From Rubricoccus sp963708165 (GTDB taxonomy: Bacteria > Bacteroidota > Rhodothermia > Rhodothermales > Rubricoccaceae), in the NCBI GenBank assembly GCA_963708165.1, contig OY970187.1:1798001-1862000 (forward strand): 64,000 nt of DNA. The letters are read 5' to 3'. The notes under the pieces were generated by a model. The model had not been told where the DNA came from. It searched no databases and was given only the letters and a program-made list of their open reading frames with translations. A program made the translations under genes and the position numbers. Shown piece by piece: positions 8,290 through 17,177 of this stretch (position 1 is the stretch's first letter; each line of letters opens with the position of its first letter).

Positions 8290-10304
8290 AGCCGTACGCT
8301 CAGCCCCGCGCTCACCCCGCGCCCTGGCGCGGGCTCGTAGAACCGCCCGCCTCTGGCGTTGATGGCGACCGAGCCAACCGCCTGGGCGTCCAGCACGTTC
8401 TGAATGCGCACGAACGGGAGCAGAGTCGCGCCGCCTGCGCGGATGCCGCTGTGACCGAGCGCGAGATCGAACGTGACGGCGCCAGAGGCCTCGGCCGTGT
8501 TGGCGTCGTCGGCCCAGAGGCGGGAGCGGACGGACGCCTCTGGCGCCAGGAAAAAGCCGCCGCGCGAGAACCGGAGGCGCGCCGCGGCGCGGTGCTCGGG
8601 CACACCGGGGAGCGCGTTGCCGTCTAGCTCGTCCGTTCCGTCGCCAGAGGCCGAACCGCTGGCGAAACGGAGGCGCGTCCAGGCGTACGTGACCGTCGCG
8701 CCGACGCCCGCCAGAGGCGACCACTCGGCGAAGGCTTCCAGGCCGCGGTGCGTGGTGCGCTCGCGGTTGGCGTAGAACGTGCGCCCGTCGTCGCCCTCGA
8801 ACGGCGCCAAGCCGTCTCGGACGACCATGCTGTAGAGCGCCACATCCACCAGCGCGCGACCCAGGATCAGGCCTCTGGCGCCCACTTCGACGCCAGAGGA
8901 GCGCTGCGGGCCGACGGCCGGGTTGAAGCCACCGCCGCCCTCGGGGCGGTTGACGAGTTCGGTCGTGGTGGGGGTTTGGAAGCCGGTCGCGAAGGACGCG
9001 AAGGCGAGCACGCTGGGGGTGCGGTAGGCAAGGCCGATCTGCGGGCTAAACGCGCCGAGGGTCCGGCTGCCGCTCTGGTCTCCGTCGTCCAGAAGCCGGT
9101 CGTCGGCCTGGAAGCGAACGCGGTCGGCGCGCAGCGCCACCTCGGCGCGAAGCGGGCCCGCCACAGGCAGTCCGGCGCGCGCGAAAAGTCCGCCGCTGGC
9201 GACGGTCTCTAACTGGTCGAGGTCGCGGACGGCGCCCGGCTCGCCATTCTCGTTGGGCGCGTTGAAGCGGTCATCGCGTTGCACCGCGCCATCGGCGCCG
9301 ACGGCGAGCGCCAGAGGCCCGAGGTCGCGCTCGGCGCTCAGTCGTACGCCGCCTGCCAACCGGTCCACGCCGATGTAGGCGAACGGGAGCGGGTTGCGGA
9401 GGTCTCGCGCCACGCCGTAGGCCGTGGCGGAGTAGGTGGCCTCTGGCGTTGTGGCCCGCACCCGCGCTGAGAGCTGGCCCTGGGTGCTGCGCTTGCCTGA
9501 GTTGGTGCCGGGGTAGCGCGCCTCAGCTTGGCGCCGGTTCTCGCCCAACTGCTCCAGAGTGAGCGCGCCGGGGTGCTGCAGCAGCGGCGAGTCTTCCAGC
9601 GCCGCGAGAACGCGCAGGTCGGTGCCTCTGGCGATAGGCATGTCGACAAAGCCTCTGGCGCGGTAGACCTCCTGCGCGCTGTAGTCGCGGTAGCCGGTGC
9701 GCTCGGTTCGGCTCACGGCCAGCCCCGCGCGGCCCGCGCCCAGCCGAGCGGTGCCTTCGCCAGAGGCTCGCACCAGACCAAACGAGCCGCCCGTGACCTG
9801 CGCCTCGGCGCCAGAGGCCTCTTGCGGGACCGTGTCCAGGAAGAGGACGCCGCCGCTGCCGTTGCCCCAGAGCGCGGACGCCGGGCCGCGCACGATCTCG
9901 GCGCGACGCACGAGCGCCGGGTCCACCACGCCGAGCACCGCCTGGCCGTCTGCGAGCGTGAGCGGGATGCCGTCCAGCACGACCTGCACGCCGCGCACGC
10001 CGAACGCCGAGCGGTAGCCCTGGCCGCGCACGATCAGCCGCTCGCCCAGCGCTGCGTTCTCGCGGTCGGCGACGTAGAGCCCTGGCAGCGTCCGCAGCGC
10101 GTCTTCCAGGCCCGCCCCCGCGTTCGCGCTCCGCTCTACGATGCCGCGCTCGACCACCGCTACGCTGAACGGCGCCCGCGCGATACCGCCTTCGCTGCGC
10201 GCGGCCTCCACGCGTACGGACGGAAGCGCGAGCGTATCGGAGGGCGTTTGGCCTCTGGCGCCAGAGGCGAGAAGTACGAGGACGAAAGCAGGCAGAAGTC
10301 GCAT
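8286..10304 (-). CDS. TonB-dependent outer-membrane receptor
   Basis: Imports a scarce ligand (siderophore, vitamin or sugar) across the outer membrane using TonB energy. The ATG at 10304 gives 672 aa with a signal peptide (LLPAFVLVLLASGARGQ); the frame runs open further upstream but without signal or homology. Residues ~30-150 are the plug domain (LEDALRTLPGLYVADRENA, IVRGPASALWGNGSGGVLFLDT), and the rest is a beta-barrel ending in alternating aromatic/hydrophobic residues (GVSAGLSVRL). No starch-binding SusD partner is present. Divergently oriented from the sugar dehydrogenase at 10461, with 156 bp between. Its stop lies inside the element at 8188. Confidence 0.92.
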   Translation of the reverse strand: MRLLPAFVLVLLASGARGQTPSDTLALPSVRVEAARSEGGIARAPFSVAVVERGIVERSANAGAGLEDALRTLPGLYVADRENAALGERLIVRGQGYRSAFGVRGVQVVLDGIPLTLADGQAVLGVVDPALVRRAEIVRGPASALWGNGSGGVLFLDTVPQEASGAEAQVTGGSFGLVRASGEGTARLGAGRAGLAVSRTERTGYRDYSAQEVYRARGFVDMPIARGTDLRVLAALEDSPLLQHPGALTLEQLGENRRQAEARYPGTNSGKRSTQGQLSARVRATTPEATYSATAYGVARDLRNPLPFAYIGVDRLAGGVRLSAERDLGPLALAVGADGAVQRDDRFNAPNENGEPGAVRDLDQLETVASGGLFARAGLPVAGPLRAEVALRADRVRFQADDRLLDDGDQSGSRTLGAFSPQIGLAYRTPSVLAFASFATGFQTPTTTELVNRPEGGGGFNPAVGPQRSSGVEVGARGLILGRALVDVALYSMVVRDGLAPFEGDDGRTFYANRERTTHRGLEAFAEWSPLAGVGATVTYAWTRLRFASGSASGDGTDELDGNALPGVPEHRAAARLRFSRGGFFLAPEASVRSRLWADDANTAEASGAVTFDLALGHSGIRAGGATLLPFVRIQNVLDAQAVGSVAINARGGRFYEPAPGRGVSAGLSVRL

Positions 10305-10460
10305 CGCCAGAGGACACGCACACTGGCGCGGCGTTCCAGGGCTCGGCCGTCTGCCCGTCTCTCCATCCCGTATCCCCCATCCCTCCACCTCGCCAGAGGC
10401 CTCTGGCGGAACCGGACTGGCGGCGCTCGGGTCCAGAGAGAAAGCCCACCCGACCCGTCT

Positions 10461-11600
10461 ATGACTCGCGCCGCGCTCCCCATTCTCGCCCTCTTTCTCA
10501 CCGCCTCCGCGTGTCAAAGCCAGGTGCTCCCCGGCCAGTCCGCCGACGAAGTCGCGACCGACGCGGGCAACGTCGAAGTGCTCGATGTGGTTGGCGGGCT
10601 TCAAAACCCGTGGGGCATGGCATTTCTGCCGGACGGCCGCCTGCTCGTGACCGAGCGCGCCGGACGCCTCCGCATCGTAAGCACCGAGGGCGAACTCTCG
10701 CCAGAGGTCAAGGGCGCGCCCAAGGCCTACGTGCAAGGCCAGGGCGGCTACCTCGACGTGGCGCTCGACCCGGACTTTGCGACCAACAGCCACGTGTGGC
10801 TCTCGTACTCACGCCCCGGCCCCGGCTCGTCGTCCGCGACGGCGCTCGGCCGCGCGACGATGCAGGGCGACAGCCTCGCGGGATGGGAGGACGTGTTTAC
10901 CCAGACGCCGTGGTTCTCCAACGGCCTGCACTTTGGCGGGCGCATCGGCTTCTCGCCCGAAGGCCACGTGTTTCTCACCCTCGGCGAGCGCTTCCAGTTC
11001 GACCCCGCGCAGGACCTGATGGACCACATGGGAACGGTCGTGCGGCTCAACCGCGACGGCTCCGTGCCCGCTGACAACCCGTTTGTCGGCCGCGAGGACG
11101 CGCTGCCCGAGATCTACAGCTACGGCCACCGCAACGCGCAGAGCATCGCCTTCGACCCGGCCTCTGGCGACATCTGGGAGGCGGAGTACGGCCCGCTCGG
11201 CGGCGACGAACTCAACCTGCTCACGCCCGGCGCCAACTACGGCTGGCCTGTCGAGAGCTGGGGCGACAACTACGACGGCACCGAGATTCCCGACCCCAAG
11301 CCCGGCTCGCCGTTCACCGACGCCGTCGCCCGCTGGTCGCCCGTCATCTCGCCCTCGGGCATGATGTTTTACACCGGCTCGGTCTTCCCCGAGTGGACCG
11401 GGAGCCTGATGATCAGCAGCCTCTCCAGACAGGGCCTCGTGCGGCTAAATCTCACCGGCGGCGCCGTGTCCGAAGAGGAAATCATCCCGCTCGGCGCCCG
11501 CATCCGCGACGTGGAGCAGGGCCCCGACGGCCACCTCTACGTGCTCACCGACGACCGCGACGGCCACGTCTGGCGCCTCTCGCCTCTGGCGGCGGAGTAA
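10461..11600 (+). CDS. PQQ-dependent sugar dehydrogenase-like lipoprotein
   Basis: 379 aa six-bladed beta-propeller of the soluble glucose dehydrogenase/YliI family, which oxidises aldose sugars with pyrroloquinoline quinone. The start at 10461 gives a lipoprotein signal (ALFLTASAC, Cys near residue 18). Family motifs: LQNPWGMAFLPDGRLLVTER (about 40-60), GGYLDVALDPDF, NGLHFGGRIGFSPEGHVF, YGHRNAQSIAFDP and EYGPLGGDELNLL. A periplasmic location is expected. The actual substrate cannot be read from sequence. The open frame extends upstream to 9528, but that part is the antisense of the TonB receptor gene. Confidence 0.92.
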   Translation: MTRAALPILALFLTASACQSQVLPGQSADEVATDAGNVEVLDVVGGLQNPWGMAFLPDGRLLVTERAGRLRIVSTEGELSPEVKGAPKAYVQGQGGYLDVALDPDFATNSHVWLSYSRPGPGSSSATALGRATMQGDSLAGWEDVFTQTPWFSNGLHFGGRIGFSPEGHVFLTLGERFQFDPAQDLMDHMGTVVRLNRDGSVPADNPFVGREDALPEIYSYGHRNAQSIAFDPASGDIWEAEYGPLGGDELNLLTPGANYGWPVESWGDNYDGTEIPDPKPGSPFTDAVARWSPVISPSGMMFYTGSVFPEWTGSLMISSLSRQGLVRLNLTGGAVSEEEIIPLGARIRDVEQGPDGHLYVLTDDRDGHVWRLSPLAAE

Positions 11601-11621
11601 ACGGCGCGACTAAGCAGAACC

Positions 11622-11649
11622 GGCCTCTGGCGTGATCGCGCCAGAGGCC
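11622..11649. terminator. Bidirectional hairpin terminator built from the repeat
   Basis: An 11-bp perfect stem (GGCCTCTGGCG / CGCCAGAGGCC) with a 6-nt loop, 22 bp past the sugar dehydrogenase stop and just before the stop of the convergent small gene. Placed to terminate both. No T-run follows. Confidence 0.6.
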
Positions 11650-11657
11650 GCGTCGTG

Positions 11658-11849
11658 TCACGCGAGCCGGGGCGAGGTCTCGGCGTGATGGATCTGGGCG
11701 CCCAGGCCGGGGTCGCCGCTCTCGACATCCTGGCTGCAGCCGCGCTGCGAGACGAGGAGAAAGGCGAACAGCACGATGCCGAGAATGACGGAGCCGAAAA
11801 GGACGTAGCCGGTGCGGCTGAAGCCGCGGGTGGGAGTAGGATCGGGCAT
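11658..11849 (-). CDS. Small single-pass membrane protein
   Basis: 63 aa, function unknown. Residues ~13-35 (GYVLFGSVILGIVLFAFLLVS) are one clear transmembrane helix, preceded by a short basic N-terminus and followed by a hydrophilic tail, suggesting Nin/Cout topology. ATG start. It ends 8 bp from the hairpin shared with the convergent dehydrogenase gene. The coherent helix makes a real gene likely, though I recognise no family. Confidence 0.6.
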   Translation of the reverse strand: MPDPTPTRGFSRTGYVLFGSVILGIVLFAFLLVSQRGCSQDVESGDPGLGAQIHHAETSPRLA

Positions 11850-11942
11850 ACGATAGAGAGGGGAGATGGGACGTTCCGTACGGTCGTCGCCCCGCCTCGG
11901 TTCAGAGCCTCTGGCGTCTTCCTGTTCGTCCCACTGCGCAGT

Positions 11943-12083
11943 TCACTCAGATCGATAGGCCGTGTTCGTCTCGAAGCCGGGCAGCGCGCTCTCGCGTGGC
12001 TGCGCGAACGCGCAGACAGTCGTCAGCGCGAGCGTCAGCGCCAGAGGCCAGAGGAGCATGTCGGTGGGCGTGGGTCTGCCCAT
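11943..12083 (-). CDS. Possible very small secreted peptide
   Basis: 46 aa from ATG at 12083 (or 38 aa from 12059). LLWPLALTLALTTVCAFAQPRE reads as a signal peptide with an AFAQ cleavage site, leaving a mature peptide of about 20 residues. No family recognised. It could be the remnant of a longer secreted protein. Low confidence. Confidence 0.3.
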   Translation of the reverse strand: MGRPTPTDMLLWPLALTLALTTVCAFAQPRESALPGFETNTAYRSE

Positions 12084-12153
12084 CAGACAGGGCACGCGCG
12101 CGGACGATTGCCTCTGGCGAGGGGTCCAGATTCGGTCGCCAAGCCCCAGACAA

Positions 12154-12206
12154 GTAGGGCGAGCGCGCCGCATTCGAACGCGGACGCCTCGCCCAGGCGT
12201 CCCTAC
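12154..12206. repeat. GTAGGG...CCCTAC-bounded element, short form
   Basis: 53 bp. Its reverse complement is closely similar to the element at 40192, sharing GTAGGGACGCCT, the GAGGCGTCCGC core, TTCGAA/CTCGAA and GCGGCGCGCTCG. The two copies therefore sit in opposite orientation 28 kb apart. Confidence 0.75.
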
Positions 12207-12577
12207 CTCGTGGCCTCTGGCGTCAGAGACTTCACCATTCACGCTCCAAATCAGGAAGGTCTGGCGAGGAGAGAGTGCGAGCGAACAGGTTGAGGCGTCG
12301 CTGTGCTCGCTCCCACAGACCGCTGAAGTCACAGTAAGACGCTCTTAACAAAACGGGTGTCATTGTGAGCGAAGCGCGGCAATCGCGCGCTGGACCGCTA
12401 GATCGCCGCGTCGCAAGCTCCTCGCGATGACAACATTCCGGGTTTCGGTAGGCAGTCTAAGCCTCGATCACGGTCGCGAGACCGAGTTGTATCCATCGCT
12501 GTACGCTGCAGGCAATTTGATTTCAAGTGCGTCTCCTGCGATCTGGTCTACCTCGACTCGGTGCTCGCGCTATCGAG
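12207..12577. other. Intergenic region, mostly repeat-derived
   Basis: About 370 bp of visibly lower GC before the convergent end of menG. It contains the 75-bp inverted-repeat element at 12358. The only open frames are short and show no coding character; I see no gene. Confidence 0.5.
12358..12432. repeat. TGTCATTG-type interspersed inverted repeat
   Basis: 75 bp with imperfect terminal inverted repeats: TGTCATTGTGAGCGAAGCG at the left and CTCCTCGCGATGACA at the right. It resembles a GTCATTGCGAGC... element that is dispersed in many unrelated bacterial genomes. Non-coding, origin unknown. Confidence 0.6.
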
Positions 12578-13306
12578 CTACGCCGCGCCGCGGTACAGGC
12601 TTACGGCGCCGAACGTGAGCGGCTTCGAGACACACGCCGAGAAGCCCGCTGCGCGGAGTTCCGCCAGGAACGCCTCGCCCGAGGGAAAGCGCTGCGCAGA
12701 TTCAGGCAGGTACTCGTACGCCTCGGCGTTGCCGCTGAACCACTTGCCCAGGCGCGGCATGATCTTCTGCACGTAGAGCTTATAGCCCACCGTGAACGGA
12801 AAGCGCGTCGGCTGGCTGGTTTCGAGGATCACGAGCGGCGCGCCGGGTTTGAGCGTGCGCCGGATGCCGCGCAGGCCTGCGCCCAGGTCCTCGAAGTTGC
12901 GCACGCCAAACGAAACGGTCGCGCCGTCGAAGGCGCCGTCTTCGAACGGCATGTCCACAGCATCGGCCTGGATGAGCGTGATGCGGCTGTCGAGATGTTT
13001 CCTGCGCAGCTTCTGGCGGCCGACCTCCAGCATCCCGTCCGAAATGTCCGAGCCCACAACCTCGCGTGGGTTGAGCGACAGCATCTCGACCGCCAGGTCT
13101 GCCGTGCCCGTCGCCACGTCCAGCAGGCGGTCCGGCGCGCTGCGAAGCCCGTCGCGGAGCAACTGGACCGCTTTCTTGCGCCACCAGATGTCGATGCCGC
13201 CGGAGACGACGCGGTTGAGAAAGTCGTAGCTCGGCGCGACCTCGTCGAACATGGCTTCGACCTGGACCGCTTTGCCTGGGGCCTGGCCGATGGGTGGCTT
13301 TGTCAT
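12578..13306 (-). CDS. menG: Demethylmenaquinone methyltransferase (UbiE/MenG)
   Basis: SAM-dependent C-methylation of demethylmenaquinone, the last step of menaquinone synthesis. About 242 aa from the ATG at 13306 (MTKPPIGQAPGKAVQVEAMF); an in-frame ATG at 13333 adds nine residues. Motifs: MFDEVAPSYDFLNRVVSGGID near the N-terminus, the SAM-binding LLDVATGTADLAVE near residue 60, SFGVRNFEDL near 130 and EYLPESAQRFPSG near 200, all diagnostic for UbiE/MenG. Divergent from menF, which begins about 150 bp away; menD follows on that strand, so the three form a menaquinone cluster. Confidence 0.95.
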   Translation of the reverse strand: MTKPPIGQAPGKAVQVEAMFDEVAPSYDFLNRVVSGGIDIWWRKKAVQLLRDGLRSAPDRLLDVATGTADLAVEMLSLNPREVVGSDISDGMLEVGRQKLRRKHLDSRITLIQADAVDMPFEDGAFDGATVSFGVRNFEDLGAGLRGIRRTLKPGAPLVILETSQPTRFPFTVGYKLYVQKIMPRLGKWFSGNAEAYEYLPESAQRFPSGEAFLAELRAAGFSACVSKPLTFGAVSLYRGAA

Positions 13307-13458
13307 CAAAACGGGAGGGTGGATGGTCTTCACACGCGCCAGAGGCCGCCCGGTGCCACAGGTATGTGACGGCGGCGTGCGTTCACTCCAACTTTCACTA
13401 TTTTCTGAAACCTGCCGATAACCCGTCCGGTAATCCCTGCACTTCCCCGGCTGCCGCC

Positions 13459-14793
13459 GTGCCTGCTCTCCTCCGCATTCCCGTCGACCCCCGCCCTCGC
13501 CTCTGGCGCGAGGTCACCCGCGCGTTGCGACAGAGGCGCGGCGTGGTGCGCGTAGAAGTCGACCTCGGCGAGCACGTCGAGCCTCTAGCGTGGTTGGGGA
13601 CGCAAGAGGGCGCTGAAAAGGCGTTCTGGCACGGACGCGACGATGGCTCGCGCCGCGCCGCGCTCGGCGTCGCAGACGTGATCGAAGGCGACGACATTCT
13701 CGCGCGGCTGGACGCGGCGGCGAGTGCGCTGCCCGAAGGCGCGCGCTACATCGGTGGCCTCCGCTTCGACGGCTCCATCGCGCCAGAGGCAGAATGGGAA
13801 GGCTTCGGCGCGGGCCGCTTTGTGCTGCCGCGCGTCGAACTCATCGTCCGCGGCGACCGCACGACGCTCGCGCTCAACGCCGTCGCCTCGCGCGACACGC
13901 CCGCTGACCTGCAGGACGCGCTCGACGCGCTGACGTTCGACGTGCAGCCTCTGGCGGAAACTCTGGACTTCCCGGTCGCGCGATTGGACCAGCCGGACCG
14001 CGCCGAGTGGGACGTGGCCATCGAATCTGCCTTGGCGGCGATGGAGCGCGGCGAGGTGCAGAAGGTCGTCCTCGCCAGGCGCGCCACCTACCGGTTCGAG
14101 GAGGGGCTGGACCCCGCTTCGCTTCTCGCGCGACTGACCATTGCTGCGCCAGAGGCGTTCCACGTGCTCTTGAGCGACGGCGCGGGCCGCACGTTTGTCG
14201 CCGCCACGCCCGAGCGCCTGGTGCGCGTCGAAGGCCGCCGCGCGTGGACCGAGGCCGTCGCGGGCACGCGCAAGCGCGGCGAGGGTGCTGGCGCGGTCGC
14301 CTTCCGCGACGAGCTCGCCGGAAGTGAAAAGGACCGCCGCGAGCATGCCTTCGTGCGCGACTTCATCTCCGAGGCCCTCGCGCCTCTGGCGTCTATGATC
14401 TCGCTCGAAGCGCCGCTTCAGATCGAAGCGGGCCGCGTGCGCCACCTCAAGACGCCTCTCCGCGCGCACCTCCACGGCGATGTAACGCCTCTGGCGGCGA
14501 TGAAGGCGCTGCACCCGACGCCCGCCGTCGGCGGCACGCCCACGCCAGAGGCTCTGGCGACGATCCGCGATCTGGAAGGCTTCGACCGTGGGCTCTACGC
14601 CGGGCCCGTCGGTTGGGTGGGGCGCGACGGCGCCGAGTTCGCCGTCGGCATCCGCTCCGGGCTGGTCTGCGGCACGGACCTCGCGTTGTACGCGGGCGCG
14701 GGCATCGTGCCTGGCTCCGAGGCCGAGGCCGAGTGGCAGGAAACAGAAGCCAAACTCGGCGCCTTCGCGGACGCTCTGGGCCTGGACGCCTGA
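13459..14793 (+). CDS. menF: Isochorismate synthase
   Basis: Isomerises chorismate to isochorismate, the entry to menaquinone synthesis. The GTG at 13459 gives 444 aa; the frame is open up to 13294 but would overlap the 5' end of menG. The C-terminal two-thirds is the chorismate-binding domain: KVVLARRATY near residue 200, PERLVRVEGRRAWTEAVAGTR near 250, SEKDRREHAFVRDFI near 290, HLKTPLRAHL near 335, LHPTPAVGGTP near 350 and the late GLYAGPVGWV. Followed 41 bp later by menD; the gap holds the repeat palindrome at 14803. Confidence 0.93.
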   Translation: MPALLRIPVDPRPRLWREVTRALRQRRGVVRVEVDLGEHVEPLAWLGTQEGAEKAFWHGRDDGSRRAALGVADVIEGDDILARLDAAASALPEGARYIGGLRFDGSIAPEAEWEGFGAGRFVLPRVELIVRGDRTTLALNAVASRDTPADLQDALDALTFDVQPLAETLDFPVARLDQPDRAEWDVAIESALAAMERGEVQKVVLARRATYRFEEGLDPASLLARLTIAAPEAFHVLLSDGAGRTFVAATPERLVRVEGRRAWTEAVAGTRKRGEGAGAVAFRDELAGSEKDRREHAFVRDFISEALAPLASMISLEAPLQIEAGRVRHLKTPLRAHLHGDVTPLAAMKALHPTPAVGGTPTPEALATIRDLEGFDRGLYAGPVGWVGRDGAEFAVGIRSGLVCGTDLALYAGAGIVPGSEAEAEWQETEAKLGAFADALGLDA

Positions 14794-14802
14794 GCACCCG
14801 GC

Positions 14803-14820
14803 GCCTCTGGCGCCAGAGGC
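14803..14820. repeat. Perfect GCCTCTGGCGCCAGAGGC palindrome after menF
   Basis: An 18-bp perfect palindrome, 9 bp after the menF stop and 14 bp before the menD start. Because menD follows on the same strand, strong termination here is unlikely; it may be an attenuator or simply an iterated motif. Confidence 0.85.
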
Positions 14821-14834
14821 CGTAGTCTGCCGCC

Positions 14835-16628
14835 ATGGCTGCTCCCGATTCCGTCTTTCACGCGCCCAACGCGAACCACCTGTGGGCGGCGCTGCTCGTG
14901 GAAGAGTTGGTGCGGCAGGGCGTGCATCACTTCGTCGTCGCGCCGGGCAGCCGGAGCACGCCTCTGGCGGCGGCGGTGGCGCAGAATCCGCGCGCTCAGG
15001 CGCATGTGCACATCGACGAGCGTGGCGGCGCGTTTCTGGCGCTCGGGATTGGCCGCGCGACGGGCATGCCTGCGGCGTGGATCACGACGAGCGGGACCGC
15101 CGTCGCGAACGGCCTGCCCGCCGCCGTCGAGGCCGATGCCGCGGGCGTGCCGCTGCTTCTCGTCACCGCCGACCGGCCGCCGGAGCTTCGGGACACAGGT
15201 GCCAACCAGACCATCCGCCAGCCGCCGCTGTTCGCCTCGGTCGCGCGGTGGAGTACAGATCTCGCGCCGCCCACGCCAGAGGTGGACCCGGCCTACGTGC
15301 TCACCACCGCTGCTCACGCCGTCGCGCGCGCCAGAGGCTTGCATCCCGGTCCAGTCCATCTTAACTGCCCGTTTCGCGAGCCTCTGGCGCCGGTCGAGAA
15401 CGAGACGGGCGCGCTCCCCAAGCACCTTCGTGCCTGGGCCTCTGGCAATGCACCCTACACAGAGACCATTCAGACGCATACGGCGCCTGCTCCAGATGCT
15501 CTCGCGACCGCGGCGCTGAGCGCGTGCAAGCGTGTCCTCCTCGTCGCCGGGCAGGGCGCCGATGCTGCCGCCTGCCGCCGCGCCGCCGCGGCTACCGGCT
15601 GGGTGCTGCTTGCCGATGCGCTCTCGGGCGCGAGAGAGGCAGGAATGGGTGACGCGGGGAGTGCCTCTGGCGCCAGAGGCACAGCGCGTGATCCCTCTTT
15701 CTACGACCTCGCGCTCGCGAGCCCAGCATTTGCTGCCGCGCACGTGCCCGATGCCGTGGTCCACGTCGGCGCCCGCCCAACCTCGAAGCGGTTGCAGGCG
15801 CTCATCGACCGCGCGCCTCTGGCGGTGCGGATCTCGCCAGAGGCGGGGCGGCTGGACCCGGCGCACCGCGTCACGCATCGCATCGCCGCGGACTCTGGTC
15901 CGGCGCTCGATGCGCTCGTCGCAATCGTCACCTCGGCGCCAGAGGCAGGATGGCGCGAGGCATGGGTCGCAGCCTCTGGCGCCGTCGAAACGGTGGTCGC
16001 AGACGAACTGAGCGGCGACGAGATCACCGAGCCGCGCGTCGCGAGAACCGTCGCCGCGCTCGCGCCAGAGGCTCTTGTTGTGGCCGCGTCGATGCCCATC
16101 CGCGACGTGGACAGCTTCGGGCAGCCGACCGCTCCGGTCTTCGCCAACCGCGGCGCCAGTGGCATCGACGGGACGGTTGCGACGGCCTCTGGCGTCGCGC
16201 GCGGACTCGGCGCTACGACCGTTTTGCTCATCGGGGACCTGGCGCTGCTGCACGACCTGAACAGCCTCGCGTTGCTGCACTCCGGCCCACCGGTCGTCGT
16301 CGTGGCGGTCAACAATGACGGCGGCGGCATCTTCCACTTTCTGCCCATCGCGCCCGGCTCCGCCGCGTCGGCGTCTCTGGCGCCAGAGGCCTTCGAGCCG
16401 TTTTTCGGGACCCCGCACGGTCTGGGCTTCGCGCCCGCCGCCGAGATGTTCGGCCTGGCGTACCACGCGCCCCAGACCGCGCCCGCGTTCGAGCGCGCCT
16501 TCGAGGCCGCGCTGGCCTCTGGCGCGAGCGCGCTGATAGAAGTGCGCACCGACCGCCACGCCAACGCCGCGCTGCACCGCGCTATCACCGCCCGCTGCGC
16601 CGCAGCGGTCGACGCCCTCGCCCTTTAG
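14835..16628 (+). CDS. menD: 2-succinyl-5-enolpyruvyl-6-hydroxy-3-cyclohexene-1-carboxylate synthase
   Basis: ThDP-dependent condensation of isochorismate with 2-oxoglutarate, second step of menaquinone synthesis. 597 aa, slightly longer than usual. The N-terminal Pyr domain has FVVAPGSRSTPLAAA (about 38-52) and ERGGAFLALGIGRATG with the ThDP Glu near 60; TADRPPELRDTGANQTI near 115 is a MenD signature. The C-terminal PP domain has FANRGASGIDGTVATASGVA near 435 and VAVNNDGGGIFHFLPI near 492. Several linkers carry repeat-encoded ASGARG/LAPEA runs. Same strand and cluster as menF. Confidence 0.95.
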   Translation: MAAPDSVFHAPNANHLWAALLVEELVRQGVHHFVVAPGSRSTPLAAAVAQNPRAQAHVHIDERGGAFLALGIGRATGMPAAWITTSGTAVANGLPAAVEADAAGVPLLLVTADRPPELRDTGANQTIRQPPLFASVARWSTDLAPPTPEVDPAYVLTTAAHAVARARGLHPGPVHLNCPFREPLAPVENETGALPKHLRAWASGNAPYTETIQTHTAPAPDALATAALSACKRVLLVAGQGADAAACRRAAAATGWVLLADALSGAREAGMGDAGSASGARGTARDPSFYDLALASPAFAAAHVPDAVVHVGARPTSKRLQALIDRAPLAVRISPEAGRLDPAHRVTHRIAADSGPALDALVAIVTSAPEAGWREAWVAASGAVETVVADELSGDEITEPRVARTVAALAPEALVVAASMPIRDVDSFGQPTAPVFANRGASGIDGTVATASGVARGLGATTVLLIGDLALLHDLNSLALLHSGPPVVVVAVNNDGGGIFHFLPIAPGSAASASLAPEAFEPFFGTPHGLGFAPAAEMFGLAYHAPQTAPAFERAFEAALASGASALIEVRTDRHANAALHRAITARCAAAVDALAL

Positions 16629-16645
16629 CCTCTAGCGCCAGAGGC
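16628..16645. terminator. Repeat palindrome overlapping the menD stop
   Basis: GCCTCTAGCGCCAGAGGC (one mismatch from perfect) whose first base is the G of the menD TAG stop codon. The HIT gene starts 8 bp later on the same strand, so any termination would be partial. Confidence 0.5.
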
Positions 16646-16652
16646 GCTCGCC

Positions 16653-17060
16653 ATGAACGACGACTGCCCTTTCTGCGCCATTGTGCGCGGCGACGCCAAG
16701 GCCTGGGTCGTGCACGAGACCGATGCCGCCATTGCGTTTCTCGCGACCGGCCCCGCAACCGAGTATCACACGCTCGTCGTGCCCAAAAACCACCACGCCG
16801 ATCTGTTCGCGATCCCGGCGGACGAGTGGCTGGGCGTGACCGCGGCGGTTAAAGAGATTGCCGACTTGTTCCGCCAGAGGCTCGGCATCGAGAACGTCGA
16901 GATCCTCAACCACTCGGGCAAGCACGCGCAGCAGGACGTATTCCACTTGCATGTCCACGTCATCCCGCGGCACGCGGGCGACGGACAGAACACGTCCAAA
17001 ACGGATCACCCGGAGATTGAGGAGCGGTTCGACGCGCTCTTGCGCAGTCTCAGGGCCTGA
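16653..17060 (+). CDS. HIT-family nucleotide hydrolase
   Basis: 135 aa histidine-triad protein, likely a cytoplasmic nucleoside phosphoramidase of the HINT/Hit type acting on adenylylated compounds. N-terminal CPFCAIVRGD, HTLVVPKNHHADLF near residue 45, NHSGKHAQQDVFHLHVHVIP near 95 with the HxHxH catalytic triad. Normal family length. Downstream of menD on the same strand and probably read through from it, but with no obvious functional link. Confidence 0.93.
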   Translation: MNDDCPFCAIVRGDAKAWVVHETDAAIAFLATGPATEYHTLVVPKNHHADLFAIPADEWLGVTAAVKEIADLFRQRLGIENVEILNHSGKHAQQDVFHLHVHVIPRHAGDGQNTSKTDHPEIEERFDALLRSLRA

Positions 17061-17078
17061 GCCTCTGGCGCCAGAGGC
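17061..17078. terminator. Perfect repeat palindrome directly after the HIT gene stop
   Basis: GCCTCTGGCGCCAGAGGC begins at the base after the TGA stop and can form a hairpin. It is followed by two further direct copies of a CGCCTTCCGCCAGAGG unit to about 17112. It separates the HIT gene from the convergent transglycosylase gene, as expected for a terminator. Confidence 0.6.
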
Positions 17079-17177
17079 CGCCTTCCGCCAGAGGCCGCCT
17101 TCCGCCAGAGGCCCCAAACGCACGCGAGGCCCGACCCAAGCGGCCGGACCTCGCAGGAGAACTACGCCAGAGGGTGC

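Noticed and set aside
9528..10460. Long open frame extending upstream of the sugar dehydrogenase
   Set aside because: It is antisense to the TonB receptor gene, and the dehydrogenase has its own ATG with a lipoprotein signal at 10461.
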